This document shows, one piece after another, positions 9,250 through 18,695 of a stretch of DNA of 64,000 nucleotides. The stretch's first letter is position 1; every line of letters starts with the position of its first letter. Source of the stretch: Streptomyces drozdowiczii (GTDB lineage: Bacteria; Actinomycetota; Actinomycetes; Streptomycetales; Streptomycetaceae). Position numbers and translations under genes: made by a program. The notes beneath the pieces are model-generated. The model was not told the DNA's origin. It did not search any database and worked only from the letters and a program-made list of their open reading frames with translations. The stretch is from positions 2,976,001 through 3,040,000 of the forward strand of contig NZ_CP098740.1 in the NCBI RefSeq assembly GCF_026167665.1, given 5' to 3'.

Positions 9250-9656
9250 CAGCGGGCTCCCGCCTCGGGGATCGTGTAGAAGGGGAAGACGAGGTTGCGC
9301 AGGTCGTTGGTGGACCGGACGGTGTAGTGCACGTCGATGTAGAGCGTGCCTTCCTCGACGGTGTCGTACGCGACGACCACGTCCCGGACCTCGATGCGCG
9401 GCTCCCAGCGCTCCAGGGACGTCCGCACCTCGTGGGCGATCCGCCCGGCGGTCGCGCCGTCGCCGGGCGCGAAGACGTACTCGTGGATGCCGCAGCCGAA
9501 TTCGGGGCGCATCGGGCGTTCGCCGGGCGCGGTGCCGAGGATCAGGCCGATGGCCTCCTCGATCTCCTGCTCCCGCTCGACCATGCCGATGCCGCCCGTG
9601 GCGCCCACGCGCAGCGGGAAGCCCCAGCCGCGCCCGATGAAGCCGTGCTCGCTCAT
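9249..9656 (-). CDS. cis9: CIS baseplate gp25-like lysozyme-fold protein
   Basis: A 135-residue member of the gp25/IraD family, the baseplate subunit that contacts the sheath and starts its polymerisation (Afp9 equivalent). Seen: GWGFPLRVGATGGI, the EQEIEEAIGLILGTAPGERPMRP core and a final beta hairpin. The family shares the gp25 fold but is not an active lysozyme. It overlaps the PAAR gene upstream and the gpJ gene downstream by four-base junctions. Confidence 0.92.
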   Translation of the reverse strand: MSEHGFIGRGWGFPLRVGATGGIGMVEREQEIEEAIGLILGTAPGERPMRPEFGCGIHEYVFAPGDGATAGRIAHEVRTSLERWEPRIEVRDVVVAYDTVEEGTLYIDVHYTVRSTNDLRNLVFPFYTIPEAGAR

Positions 9657-9970
9657 ATCGGGCCCCCGATCAGGACGTTGGGCGCCCCGGCGATGATCTT
9701 CGCGCCGCAGCTGGTGGTGTCGCCCACGCGGGCGGCGGGCAGCCCGCCGATCAGGACCGCGCCGCCGACGGCCGCCGCCGGGTTCGGCATGACGACGTTC
9801 CCCGGGCCGAGCAGGGCGTGCGGGGGCACGACGCAGACGTGCAGGCTTCCGGTGACGGCGGCCGGCTTGCCGCCGATCCACACGGTGGCGACGGCCGCCG
9901 CTCCCGGGGGCGGGGTGCCGATGGCGCCCCCGTGGACGGTGGGGTCGCCCGTACGGGCTGCCTGGGGCAT
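9653..9970 (-). CDS. cis10: CIS PAAR-repeat spike tip protein
   Basis: A 105-residue PAAR protein that caps the VgrG spike and sharpens the tip. PAAR-type motifs are seen: AARTGDPTVHGG at the N-terminus, IGGKPAAV, IGGLPAARVGD and a final VLIGGP. It starts 27 bases after the VgrG stop, with a GAGGAG box just upstream of its ATG on the minus strand. Confidence 0.92.
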   Translation of the reverse strand: MPQAARTGDPTVHGGAIGTPPPGAAAVATVWIGGKPAAVTGSLHVCVVPPHALLGPGNVVMPNPAAAVGGAVLIGGLPAARVGDTTSCGAKIIAGAPNVLIGGPI

Positions 9971-9997
9971 GGCTGGTGATCTCCTCGGTGGGACACG

Positions 9998-11767
9998 TCA
10001 GTTGATGCGGACGAGTGCGGCCTTCAGGACGGCGAGCAGGCCGCCGTCGACGGTGACGCCGGTCTTGCCGTTGATGGTCACCGACGCGCCCTTCACCTGG
10101 ACGTTCCCGGTGCCCGCGTCGAGCGTGATGCCGGTGCGGCCGAGCGACAGGGAGCTGAGGACCCGGCGGGTGCCGCGCGCGTACACCTTGAGCGCGATCT
10201 CGCCGCGCCGCTCGTCCAGCACGACCTCCAGCTGCTCGTCGCCGGTGGCGAGACGGACGCCGGACGGGCCGCGCGGGGTGTCGAGCAGTTCGACCCGGTT
10301 GCCCGAACGGGACACCAGGGAGCGGCGGTTGACCTTGCCGCTGGTCGGGTCCACGAGCGGGACGTCGTGCGGGGACGGCTTGTCGACGCCGTTGTAGAGG
10401 CCGCCGAGCACGTACGGGGCGTCGATCAGGCCCTGTTCGAAGCCGACCAGCACCTCGTCGTTGACCTCGGGGCTGAAGACCCCGCCGCCGCCCTGCCCGC
10501 CCCACTGCACCGTACGGACCCAGTCCGTGACGTACGTGTCGTCCAGCCAGGGGAACTTGAGCTTCACCGAGCCGCGTTCCTTGCCCCGGCCCTCGCGGAT
10601 GTCGGTGACGACGCCGATCGCCAGGCCCGGCATCCGGGGTCCGGGCACGGGTGCGCCCTGCCCCCCGGTGAGGCCGGTCAGCGAGCGGTCCGGGTCGGTG
10701 CTGACCAGGACGGTCGTACGGTAGCCGTCCTGCGGGTCCAGGGTGTGGTGGGCGGCGGTCGCGGTGTAGCGCCCGGCGAAGGCGGGGCCGACGTTGCCGA
10801 GGGCGACCGGTTCGCCCGCGCGGAGCTTCGGGTTGCCCTCCGCCACCGCCTCGATCTCGCCGAAGCCGGAGGAGACCCGTCCGGCGACGGCACCGGCGAC
10901 CGCGCGGGCCTCGGCCTGGGTGCGGTACGGGGTGTCCGCGACGGTCATCCGGGCGTTCTTCCCGAACAGGGCGGCGGGCGTGGCGGGGTTGGTGCCCGGG
11001 GCCACGGTCTCGGAGCGGATGGACTGCTCGCGGGCCAGGACCCGGACCTTGTTCTGCACGTCCCAGCCGCGCACCTCCACGCTGTCCGCCCCGTCCGACG
11101 CGGTCAGCACGGCCCGGAGCGCCAGCAGGTTGCGGCCGTACTCCAGGACCATCGGGTGTTTGGACGCGGAGGTGGACGGGGACGGCGCCGAGGAGGCGGG
11201 CTTCGGCTTCACGAACTGGAGCACGCCCTTCTCGTCCACCCGGACATGCGCCCCGCACTCCCCCGCGAGGTACTGGAGGAAGTCCCAGTCCGAGATGTTC
11301 GGCTGGGTCAGCTGCTTGTACATCACCGGGGCCGCCTCGACCTTCCCGCACGGCAGCCCGGCCCCGGCGGCGACCTTGCGGACGATGTCGGCGGCCTTCA
11401 TGTTCCGGTACGCGACGACCTTGCGGCCGCGCCGCAGCCGGTGCGCCTTGGAGAACGCGCGGACGACGGTGAACGATCCGGTGGTGTCGCTGTCCAGCTC
11501 CAGCGCGGTGACCTCACCCGTGAACAGCCGCTCGCGCGCCCGTTCCTGGACGGTCACGACGGAGATCTTCAGCTCGGTGCCGATCGTGATCCCGGTGGCG
11601 GTGAGCAGTGTGTGGTACGGGTCGCGGTAGGTCAGGACCGCGCTGTCGGGCAGCCCGATGTTCTCGTCCACCGCGCAGCTCACCAGCTGGGCGGCCCACG
11701 CCTGGGGCAGCTCGGCGGGCGCCTCCACGATGGGGTCGGCGGCGAAGGAGCGGGCGGGGCCGGTCAT
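9998..11767 (-). CDS. cis8: CIS VgrG-like spike protein
   Basis: A 589-residue spike protein of the phage late control D/VgrG family (Afp8 equivalent). The N-terminal half holds the gp27-like rings (residues about 15-330), followed by an OB-fold region (GVVTDIREGRGKERGSVKLK) with the family block WVRTVQWGGQGGGGVFSPEV, and a C-terminal beta-helix (LDAGTGNVQVKGASVTINGK). The ATG at 11767 overlaps the TGA of the LysM gene. No extra effector domain is fused to the C-terminus. Confidence 0.93.
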   Translation of the reverse strand: MTGPARSFAADPIVEAPAELPQAWAAQLVSCAVDENIGLPDSAVLTYRDPYHTLLTATGITIGTELKISVVTVQERARERLFTGEVTALELDSDTTGSFTVVRAFSKAHRLRRGRKVVAYRNMKAADIVRKVAAGAGLPCGKVEAAPVMYKQLTQPNISDWDFLQYLAGECGAHVRVDEKGVLQFVKPKPASSAPSPSTSASKHPMVLEYGRNLLALRAVLTASDGADSVEVRGWDVQNKVRVLAREQSIRSETVAPGTNPATPAALFGKNARMTVADTPYRTQAEARAVAGAVAGRVSSGFGEIEAVAEGNPKLRAGEPVALGNVGPAFAGRYTATAAHHTLDPQDGYRTTVLVSTDPDRSLTGLTGGQGAPVPGPRMPGLAIGVVTDIREGRGKERGSVKLKFPWLDDTYVTDWVRTVQWGGQGGGGVFSPEVNDEVLVGFEQGLIDAPYVLGGLYNGVDKPSPHDVPLVDPTSGKVNRRSLVSRSGNRVELLDTPRGPSGVRLATGDEQLEVVLDERRGEIALKVYARGTRRVLSSLSLGRTGITLDAGTGNVQVKGASVTINGKTGVTVDGGLLAVLKAALVRIN

Positions 11768-12500
11768 CGGGCAGCCTCCGGTACGCCGTCCTCGGCCGCG
11801 CCGTCCTCCAGCGCGGGCACCAGGAGTTCGCTGCCCGGGGCAGGTGCATGGGGTCGTCGATGCCGTTCGCCTCCGCGATCGTCCGCCAGGCGGTGGCGTC
11901 GCCGTACTCCCGCCAGGCGAGCAGCGGCAGGCTGTCCCCGGCGACGACCGTGTGCGTACGCCGGGCCTCCCGCGAGCCGGAGGTCGGGTTCTGCCCGGCC
12001 GGGTCGACGCTCGCCTCCTCGATGGAGAGCGAGCAGGTGGCGCGCAGCGGCTTCCCGTCCACGTCGAAGAGCGTGTACGAGACCGAGAGGCTGGAGAGCA
12101 CCCCGTCGAACGACGTCGTCCGCGAGGTCCCCCAGTCGAACCGCACCCACGGGCTCGACGGCTTCTTCCGGCCCAGGCTGCTCGGCGTCGGCACACAGGC
12201 CGTCATCAGCTGCTCGACCGCCTTCTCCACGGAGTTGTCGTGCGTGGCGGTGGCGTCCAGGAACACGTCGAGGGACAGCGCGCGCGGCCCGCTGCCCACG
12301 AATTCGGGCAGCGCGGACTCGCCCGCCGTGCGGGACGGGGTGCGGCGCCACTCGGTGGACTTGCGCAGCGAGAGCGTCGCCGGGTTGAACTGGAGCGTGA
12401 GCCGGGCGAGGGTCCCGCCCGGCTTGGCGCCGACGTCGGACGGCGGCTCCATGATGGTCAGCTGTGCGCGGGCACGGCTCGTGCGGGCTGCGGCGGGCAC
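11764..12500 (-). CDS. cis7: CIS LysM baseplate-hub protein (Afp7-like), frameshifted
   Basis: A protein of about 245 residues with a C-terminal LysM-like motif (HTVVAGDSLPLLAWREYGDA), the baseplate-hub adaptor found before VgrG in CIS operons. The GTG at 12500 is chosen because AGGAGG lies 6 bases upstream. After DDPMHL the frame breaks at the GGGG run 11837-11840; adding one base restores APGSELLVPALEDG and the TGA at 11764-11766, which overlaps the VgrG ATG exactly as in the other junctions. If the frameshift were real this CIS would lack its LysM subunit, but the pattern across the window suggests a sequence error. Confidence 0.82.
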
Positions 12501-12537
12501 GGGTTCCCTCCTTCCGGGGCGTTCTGGTGGCGGCACA

Positions 12538-12963
12538 TCAGGAGGGGACCAGCCCCTCGTGCGCGATCTCCAGCGTCTCGACGGCCGCCTGGGAGCTGGC
12601 CGGGTCGAAGGACGGCCCCTGCCAGCGGACCGGGACGATCCCCTGCACCTGCCAGCTGACGATCCGGCTGAGGTCGGGGCGCAGGGCGACGATCTCGCCG
12701 TCCTTGCGCTCTACGCGCTGCGTCGTCTCGTTCAGCCAGCGGGCGATCTTGAGGGTGTCGGCGGTGACGGGGCGCGTCAGCGTGATGTTCGTCCAGGTGA
12801 TCCGGCCCGGCAGCTGCCAGGTGTACCCGTTGTTGCCGCCCTCGGCGTACTGCTCGATCTCCACCTCGGCGCCGAGCCCCGAGCAGGTGTGGAACGCGCC
12901 GAGGTCGCTGCCGCCGATGGTGAGCTTGAAGAACACGCTCGTCGCGAAGATGTTGTCCGTCAT
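12538..12963 (-). CDS. CIS second tube-like protein (phage tail protein, Afp5-like)
   Basis: A 141-residue member of the phage tail tube family. Family segments: SVFFKLTIGGSDLGAFHTCSGLGAEVEIEQYAEGG and LPGRITWTNITLTRPVTADT. In characterised CISs a divergent tube paralogue next to the LysM/spike genes acts as the adaptor between spike and inner tube. It is clearly distinct from the main tube protein at 16662-17102. Confidence 0.88.
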   Translation of the reverse strand: MTDNIFATSVFFKLTIGGSDLGAFHTCSGLGAEVEIEQYAEGGNNGYTWQLPGRITWTNITLTRPVTADTLKIARWLNETTQRVERKDGEIVALRPDLSRIVSWQVQGIVPVRWQGPSFDPASSQAAVETLEIAHEGLVPS

Positions 12964-12979
12964 CTGCTGCTTTCTCTCT

Positions 12980-15900
12980 TCAGCGCCGGCCGTCGTACGG
13001 GCGTCCGGAACGTTCGCGGCCCCGCCGCAGGTCCGCCCGGAGCAGCCGGGCGACGGGGTCGATGAGGCGTCGGGCGAGGTCTTCGACGTCGAGGTCGGTC
13101 TCCCGCTCCGGCGTCGGCCGCTCGGGCGCGGGGCCCCGGTCGGGCTTCCGCTGCACGACGGTGACCGGGACGCCGGTCAGGCCGGCCTCGGCGACGGCGC
13201 GCTGTACGGCCTGCGCGTTGCCCTGCGCGTTGCCCTGCGGGGCGGTCGGTCGTACGGCGGCGGGGCGGGGGGCCTGTGCCACTTCGGGGAGCGGGGGCTC
13301 CTGGCCGGCGGGCGGCGCGGTGCGGGCCGGGAGCGGCGCGTGCGGGCGGGGCGGGGCGACGGGGTCGGCGGCGACGCGCTGGACGACGGGGGCGGCGGTG
13401 TCGCGCCGCCAGGTCGCCGGGACGACGGGCCGGGTGGCCCCGGCGGACGGCCGTGCGGTGAACCCTTCGGCCGCCCCGGTACGCACGGCGAGCGTCCGCC
13501 CGCTGAGCAGAGCGCGAGCCCGCTGCACGGGGGCGGGGCGGGGGGCGGGGCGGACGGGGACGGGCCCCTCCGAGGTGCGCTGAACGACGGGCGGCGGGGT
13601 GGCGGGGGCCGCGCGCAGGGGCATCGCGGGCGGCACGGCGGGACCGGGCTGCGCGGGGCGCGCGGTACCGGCGGTGGGCGGGAGGGCCGACAGGGGCGCG
13701 CCGAGCCCGCCCCGGGCGCGGGCGTGGGAGCCGGGGGCGGCGGGCGGGTTGCCCGGGACCGGGCGCGCGGGACCCGCTTCGCGGGCAGGCGGGGCGAAGG
13801 GGGCCGCCTCTGCGGGGAGTTCGCGGAGAGGCTTGCCCAGGGTCGGGCGCGTGGCGCGCCCGGGGGGCGCGACGGGGCGGGCCGGGTGCGCGGGGGCGGA
13901 CGCGTCCGGCTGACGCTGGACGACCGGCAGGACGGGGGCGGCCGGGGCACCCGGGTGCGCGGTGGCGGGCGCGTCCAACTGCCGCTGGACGACCGGCAGG
14001 ACGGGAGCGGCCGGGGCACCCGGGTGCGCGGGGGCGGACGCGTCCGCCTGACGCGGGGCCGCCACGGGCGGCTGGGCGGCCAGGGTCGGGCGTACGGAAG
14101 ACGCATCCGCCTGGCGCCTCACCGGCGGCGGGGCGGACCCCTCCGGGGTCGGCTGCACCGAGGTACTGGCCGCCGTTCCGGTGGATGCGTCCACCTGGCG
14201 CTGGACCACCGGCAGACCGGGCCCGGCCGGGGCACCCGGAGCGGCGGGCGCGTCCGCCTGGCGTTGCACCACCGGCGGGGTGGGGGTAGCCGGGTCCGCC
14301 ACGGACGGCTGCCCGCCCAGGGTCGGACGTACGGAGGGGGCATCCGCCTGGCGCCTCACCGGCGGCGGGGTGGGCCCGTCCGGGGACGGCTGCACCGAGG
14401 TACTGGCCGCCGTTCCGGTGGATGCGCCCACCTGGCGCTGCACCGCCGGAAGACCGGGCCCGGCCGGGGCACCCGAAGCGGCGGGCGCGACCGCCTGGCG
14501 CCTCACCGGCGGCGGGGTGGGCCCGTCCAGGGTCGGGCGTACGGAGGGACCGCCCGCCGGTCCGGCGGATGCGTCCGGCTGCCGTTGAACCACCGGCAGG
14601 TCGGGCCCGCCCGGCGCCGCCACGGGCGCCTGCGCGTCCGGGATCGGACGTACGGAGGGGGCGGGCGCGGCCGGTTCCGCCACGGGCGGCTGCCCGCCCA
14701 GCGTCGGCCGCACGGACGGACCGGCCCCCGGGCCGGTGGACGCGGGGGCGGGCTGCTCCGGAGCGGCGGACGTGTCCGCCTGACGCTGGACCACGGGCAG
14801 ATCGGGAGCGGGGACCGCCTCGCCCGACGCCGGGCGCACGGAGGGACCGCCCTCCGGACGCTGAACCTTCGGCAGTTCGGGGGCGGGAGCAGCCCCGGGC
14901 AGCGTGGGGCGCACGGAGGGACCGGCCGCCGGTCCGGTGGGCCCGTCTACCTGACGCTGAACCACCGGCAGCGCAGGCCCCACCGAGCCACCCGGCGCGG
15001 GCTGCTCCAAGGTGGCGGACACGTCCACCTGACGCTGCACCACCGGCAGCGCAGGCCCCACCGAGCCGCCCGGCGCGGGCTGCTCCGGGGTGGCGGATAC
15101 GTCCACCTGACGCTGCACCACCGGAAGTTCGGCCCCGCCCGGTGCCACCGCAGGCGGCTGCGCGTCCAGGGTCGGGCGTACGGAGGGAGCGGCGGGCGCG
15201 CCCGAAGGGGCGTCCCCGGGCCCAGGGCGTACCGCAGGCCCGGCGGACGCGTCCGCCCGGCGCTGGACCACCGGCAACTCCGGCGCCCCGGGCGCCAAGG
15301 GCTCGCCCGGCCCAGGGCGTACCCCGGGCCCGGCGGACAGCCCCGGCGTGGACGCGGCGGCCTCGCCCCCTCGGACGGGGCCGACTGAACCGGCAACGTG
15401 CCCAAGCGCCGTACCGGCGCCACCGTGCGCAGGGGCGTCGCCGGGCGACGGGCGACGATCAGCGGGGGCCCGGTGCGGCGGGCGCGTACCGGTGCGGGGG
15501 TCGCCTGCGGAGGCGCGGGCGCCCCGCCGCCCCCGGACGCCGATCCGGCCACAGCGGGGACAACGCGCCGGGGCACACGCGTGTCCCGGGCCTCCGGCGC
15601 CGAAGGCGCCACGGGCGCTTCCGTACCCCCGGCAACCGCGTCTGCGGGGGCGTCCACCGCGCGCAGCACCAACGGCGTGCCCGACGACGCGGTGCGCGGG
15701 GTGCCCGGCGTCCGGGTCACCCCGTGCACGAGCCCCACCGGGGCCGACGGCAGCACCGCGTGGCCCAGTTCGCTGTCGCTGTAGGCCACGTTCTGCCAGG
15801 ACGCCAGGCGGGACCGGAAGCGGAGGCCGTCGCTGACGCCGATCGAGGACCGGGCGACGGTCACCGTCGGCGGCGCGACGCGGCGCCACCCGCCGTCCCA

Positions 15901-16017
15901 GTCCGCACCGGGGCCACCGGGACGCGGCGAGGCGGGCCCCGGAGCCGGGACGGCCGACGCCGCATCCGGCCCCGGCCCGCGCGCGGGCCCCCGCCTGAAC
16001 CAGCCCCTCAACTCCAC
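12980..16017 (-). CDS. Giant proline-rich VQR-repeat protein of the CIS operon, frameshifted
   Basis: A protein of about 1012 residues once one frameshift is repaired. The GTG at 16017 lies 4 bases after the preceding stop. The N-terminal part contains an ordered patch (RFRSRLASWQNVAYSDSELG) then Pro/Ala-rich disorder. The frame breaks in the C5 run 15366-15370; one added base joins SAPSEG to EAAASTPGLSAG. The rest carries 17 VQR motifs (mostly LPVVQRQ), three PPPVRRQ variants and eight SVRP(T/A/I) motifs, ending in a charged, probably helical tail (DVEDLARRLIDPVARLLRAD). It sits where a tape-measure-like protein might be expected, but it does not look helical. Function unknown. Confidence 0.7.
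13850..15340 (-). repeat. Degenerate tandem repeats coding for LPVVQRQ/SVRPTL units
   Basis: The central part of the Pro-rich CIS gene is built from imperfect DNA repeats. One set has a period near 72 bp (around 13,900-14,060); another about 240 bp block near 14,110 is repeated near 14,345 with few changes; two near-identical blocks lie around 14,960-15,110. The array is very G+C rich and likely to vary in length between strains and to be misassembled from short reads. Confidence 0.75.
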
Positions 16018-16021
16018 GCCC

Positions 16022-16180
16022 TCACCCGCTCTCGTTCACGCGGGTGTTGATCCGCGCTATCTCCCTCACCCATTCCTGCCGCTCACCATGCGTGAGGTCG
16101 AGGATCTCCTCGCGCTGCCAGTGGAAGTGGTAGGCGATGTACGCGATCTCCTCCCGCAGCCGGGAAGGCGCGTACGTCAC
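16022..16180 (-). CDS. Small CIS-associated protein, 52 residues (DUF6760-like)
   Basis: A 52-residue protein (starts MTYAPSRLREEIAYIAYHFH, ends INTRVNESG). The GTG at 16180 overlaps the TGA of the upstream gene, and its TGA at 16022 is 4 bases before the start of the Pro-rich gene. Trp/His-rich small proteins like this, with HWQREEILDLTHGERQEWV, occur between tube and downstream genes in many actinobacterial CIS loci, matching my memory of DUF6760. The role is probably in assembly; not established. Confidence 0.75.
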   Translation of the reverse strand: MTYAPSRLREEIAYIAYHFHWQREEILDLTHGERQEWVREIARINTRVNESG

Positions 16181-16665
16181 GATTCCCCCAGGCGCTCACC
16201 CGACAGGTCCACCTCGAACGAGCCCTGGCACAGCGGGCAGGTGACCGCCGCGTGGGTGTGGCCCTCGCTGTTGATGCGCCGGTAGAAGTCCTGGAGGAAC
16301 GCCACGTCGGTCGCGTACATCCGCTCGACCACCCCCGCGTGCACGTCGGTGATCGTGCCGAGGCGGGTGATGACCTGGCTGAGGAGCACCACGCTCAGGT
16401 ACGCGGGGTTCTCCTTGACCCGGAGGTCGATCTGCGGACGCAGCTCGTCGCGGGCGGTGGCGAGCCGCATGGTCCCGGTCCGGTGGGTCCGGCCCTCGTC
16501 GTCCACGTAACCGCGCGGCAGCTCGAAGTCGAACTCGTCCGGACGCCGAGCGGCGGCCGGGGGCGGCGCGGGGGCCGGAGACTCGGCCGGCGCGGGCGCC
16601 GGCGTCGCGGCGAGGGTGTCCAGGACCTGGTCGAGGTCCCCGCCGGAAACGGTCCTGCGCCTCAT
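16177..16665 (-). CDS. CIS assembly protein of unknown function
   Basis: A 162-residue protein with a Pro/Ala-rich stretch (about residues 20-40), then a folded domain (FDFELPRGYVDDEGRTHRTG, VTRLGTITDVHAGVVERMYA-like helices) and a single CPLC pair near the C-terminus (VTCPLCQGSFEVDL). Its position right after the tube gene, with ATGA and GTGA overlaps on both sides, matches the tail-assembly-chaperone-like genes of phage tails and CISs. No enzymatic motif is visible. Confidence 0.7.
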   Translation of the reverse strand: MRRRTVSGGDLDQVLDTLAATPAPAPAESPAPAPPPAAARRPDEFDFELPRGYVDDEGRTHRTGTMRLATARDELRPQIDLRVKENPAYLSVVLLSQVITRLGTITDVHAGVVERMYATDVAFLQDFYRRINSEGHTHAAVTCPLCQGSFEVDLSGERLGES

Positions 16666-17102
16666 TCGACCACGATCTCCTCGAAGGTGATGGTGACCGT
16701 CTCGGTCGCCGCGCTGGACTCGCCGGCCTTCAGCGAGGGGCCCTCCCAGCGGCTGGCCCAGCCCTGCATCAGCTGGATGCGGCGGACGGTGTCACCCTTC
16801 GAGTCCTTGATCTCGATGGTGAGGTTCTGCCGCGCGGTGTCGACGGCGCCGTTGTTCAGCGTCTCCTTGATCCACTTGGTGAACTCGCTGCTCTTGTCGA
16901 GTCCCCGGGTGATCGTCACCTCGCCGGCCTGCCGCGCGCCGGGCTGCTTGCGGATGATCTGCTTGCCGGTGGAGGTCACCTGCCGGACCTCCACCACCTC
17001 CTCCTCGACGGTGAGGCCGCTGATCTCCTGGATGGACTCCACGAGATAGCCGCCGAGCTGCACGCCGAAGACGTGGGTGGAAAGAGCGTCGCCCTCTGCC
17101 AT
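16662..17102 (-). CDS. cis1: CIS inner tube protein (Afp1-like)
   Basis: A 146-residue phage tail tube family protein that stacks as hexamers to make the inner tube propelled by sheath contraction. Family segments: STHVFGVQLGGYLVESIQEI, GLTVEEEVVEVRQVTSTGKQ and GEVTITRGLDKSSEFTKWIK. It follows the sheath gene by 66 bases and overlaps the next gene by four bases. Confidence 0.92.
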   Translation of the reverse strand: MAEGDALSTHVFGVQLGGYLVESIQEISGLTVEEEVVEVRQVTSTGKQIIRKQPGARQAGEVTITRGLDKSSEFTKWIKETLNNGAVDTARQNLTIEIKDSKGDTVRRIQLMQGWASRWEGPSLKAGESSAATETVTITFEEIVVE

Positions 17103-17168
17103 GACTGTGTGTCACCTGTTCCGTTCGCTGTCGTCAACTGCTGAGTTACCGCGGGAGAGGGAGTGCGC

Positions 17169-18695
17169 TCACTCGTCCACGAGGCTCGTGCTGTCCGAGA
17201 ACTGGGAGAGGCGGAAGACGACGAACTCCGCCGGCTTCACCGGCGCGACGCCGATCTCGCAGACGACCTGGCCGAGGTCGATGGACTCCTGCGGGTTGTT
17301 GTCCCGGTCGCACTTGACGTAGAACGCCTCCTCCGCCGTACGCCCGAAGAGCGCGCCCCGGCGCCACTCCTCGGAGAGGAACGCGGTGACGTTGCGCCGG
17401 ATGCTCGACCAGAGGCGGTCGTCGTTGGGCTCGAAGACGACCCACTGGGTGCCCAGGAGGATGGACTCCTCCAGGTAGTTGAAGAGCCGGCGGACGTTGA
17501 GGTAGCGCCAGGCCGGGTCGGAGGAGAGGGTGCGGGCGCCCCAGATCCGGATGCCCCGGCCGGGGAACGCGCGCACGCAGTTGACGCCGATCGGGTTGAG
17601 GAGGTCCTGCTCGCCCCGGCTCAGGCGGAGTTCGAGGTCGAGCGCACCCCGGATGACCTCGTTGGCGGGCGCCTTGTGCACCCCGCGTTCGCCGTCGCTG
17701 CGGGCCCACACGCCGGCGACGTGGCCGCTCGGGGGCATCAGGGTCTGGCGGCCGGTGGCCGGGTCGAGGACCTTGAGCCAGGGGTAGTACACGGTCGCGT
17801 AGCGCGAGTCGTAGCCGGCGTCGTCGTTGCGCCAGGTGCGGACGCGCTGGGCGTTCATGCCGGGCGGGGTGTCCAGGACGGCGACCCGGTCGCCCATCTG
17901 CTCGCAGTGCGCGATGAGGGCGAGCTGCACGGCCCGGACGCCCTCGTCGTCGAGGTCGCCGCGCTGGTGCGCGCTCATCAGGTCGGGGACGGCGACCATG
18001 GTGATCTCGTCGATCGCCTCAAGGGCGGCGATGCCGGTACGGGCGGAGGCGTCGCCCACGTACTCGGTGGGGCCGGTCCGGCCGGTGGTGGACGCGTCCG
18101 GGGTGGCGGGCGCGAGGGTCAGGCTCTGCTTCTCGGGGCGGGACTGCGCCGCGCCGGGCTGCTCGGTGACCTCGATGAGCTTGGACTGACGGGCCTGGGT
18201 GACCAGGTAGCCCTTCACGTTCTTGCGTACGGAGGTATCGAAGGTCTCCACGACCTTGCCGCCCTGCCGGACCAGCAGGCGGAAGCGGTCCTCCGGCGGG
18301 TTCTCGCCCTCGGCGTCGGCGACCTCGATGGAGATCCCGTCGCCGGCGCCCGGCCGGGCCGAGACCAGGAAGCCGCCGACGGCCACGGAGGGCGCCGTGG
18401 CGGGCGCGTCGTCCTGCGGCGCGTCCTCGGCGGGACCGCCGATCCGCACGATGTACGCGGCGCCGCCGCCGTTGCTGAAGAACCCGTGGACGGCGAGCGT
18501 CAGATACGTGTCCGGGGTGAAGGTGCCGAACGTCGAAACGTACTGGTCCCAGCTGGTCACCAGCGTCGGCCGGTGGAAGGGGCCGGTCTCCGCGAAGCCG
18601 ACGAAGGCGGCGACCGCGGTGCCGACACCCTCGATGGGCCGTGCTCCGGACTGCACCTCCTCCACGTATACACCTGGGGTGAGGTACGACGGCAT
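17169..18695 (-). CDS. cis2: CIS contractile tail sheath protein
   Basis: A 508-residue tail sheath protein, first gene of the leftward structural operon. The N-terminus MPSYLTPGVYVEEVQSGARP and the C-terminal part (QESIDLGQVVCEIGVAPVKP, EFVVFRLSQF) are diagnostic of the sheath family. AAGGAG lies 6 bases upstream of the ATG. Contraction of this sheath drives the tube; in Streptomyces the particles are cytoplasmic and linked to regulated cell death and sporulation. Confidence 0.95.
   Translation of the reverse strand: MPSYLTPGVYVEEVQSGARPIEGVGTAVAAFVGFAETGPFHRPTLVTSWDQYVSTFGTFTPDTYLTLAVHGFFSNGGGAAYIVRIGGPAEDAPQDDAPATAPSVAVGGFLVSARPGAGDGISIEVADAEGENPPEDRFRLLVRQGGKVVETFDTSVRKNVKGYLVTQARQSKLIEVTEQPGAAQSRPEKQSLTLAPATPDASTTGRTGPTEYVGDASARTGIAALEAIDEITMVAVPDLMSAHQRGDLDDEGVRAVQLALIAHCEQMGDRVAVLDTPPGMNAQRVRTWRNDDAGYDSRYATVYYPWLKVLDPATGRQTLMPPSGHVAGVWARSDGERGVHKAPANEVIRGALDLELRLSRGEQDLLNPIGVNCVRAFPGRGIRIWGARTLSSDPAWRYLNVRRLFNYLEESILLGTQWVVFEPNDDRLWSSIRRNVTAFLSEEWRRGALFGRTAEEAFYVKCDRDNNPQESIDLGQVVCEIGVAPVKPAEFVVFRLSQFSDSTSLVDE

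Noticed and set aside
13850..15340. CRISPR-like or minisatellite array
   Set aside because: Repeats are imperfect, in frame and code for LPVVQRQ and SVRPTL units; there are no spacers or cas genes.
12464..15388. 974-codon frame on the plus strand opposite the CIS Pro-rich gene
   Set aside because: Arg/Gly-rich shadow of a G+C-rich repetitive gene; the minus-strand frame has motif repeats, operon overlaps and a charged folded tail.
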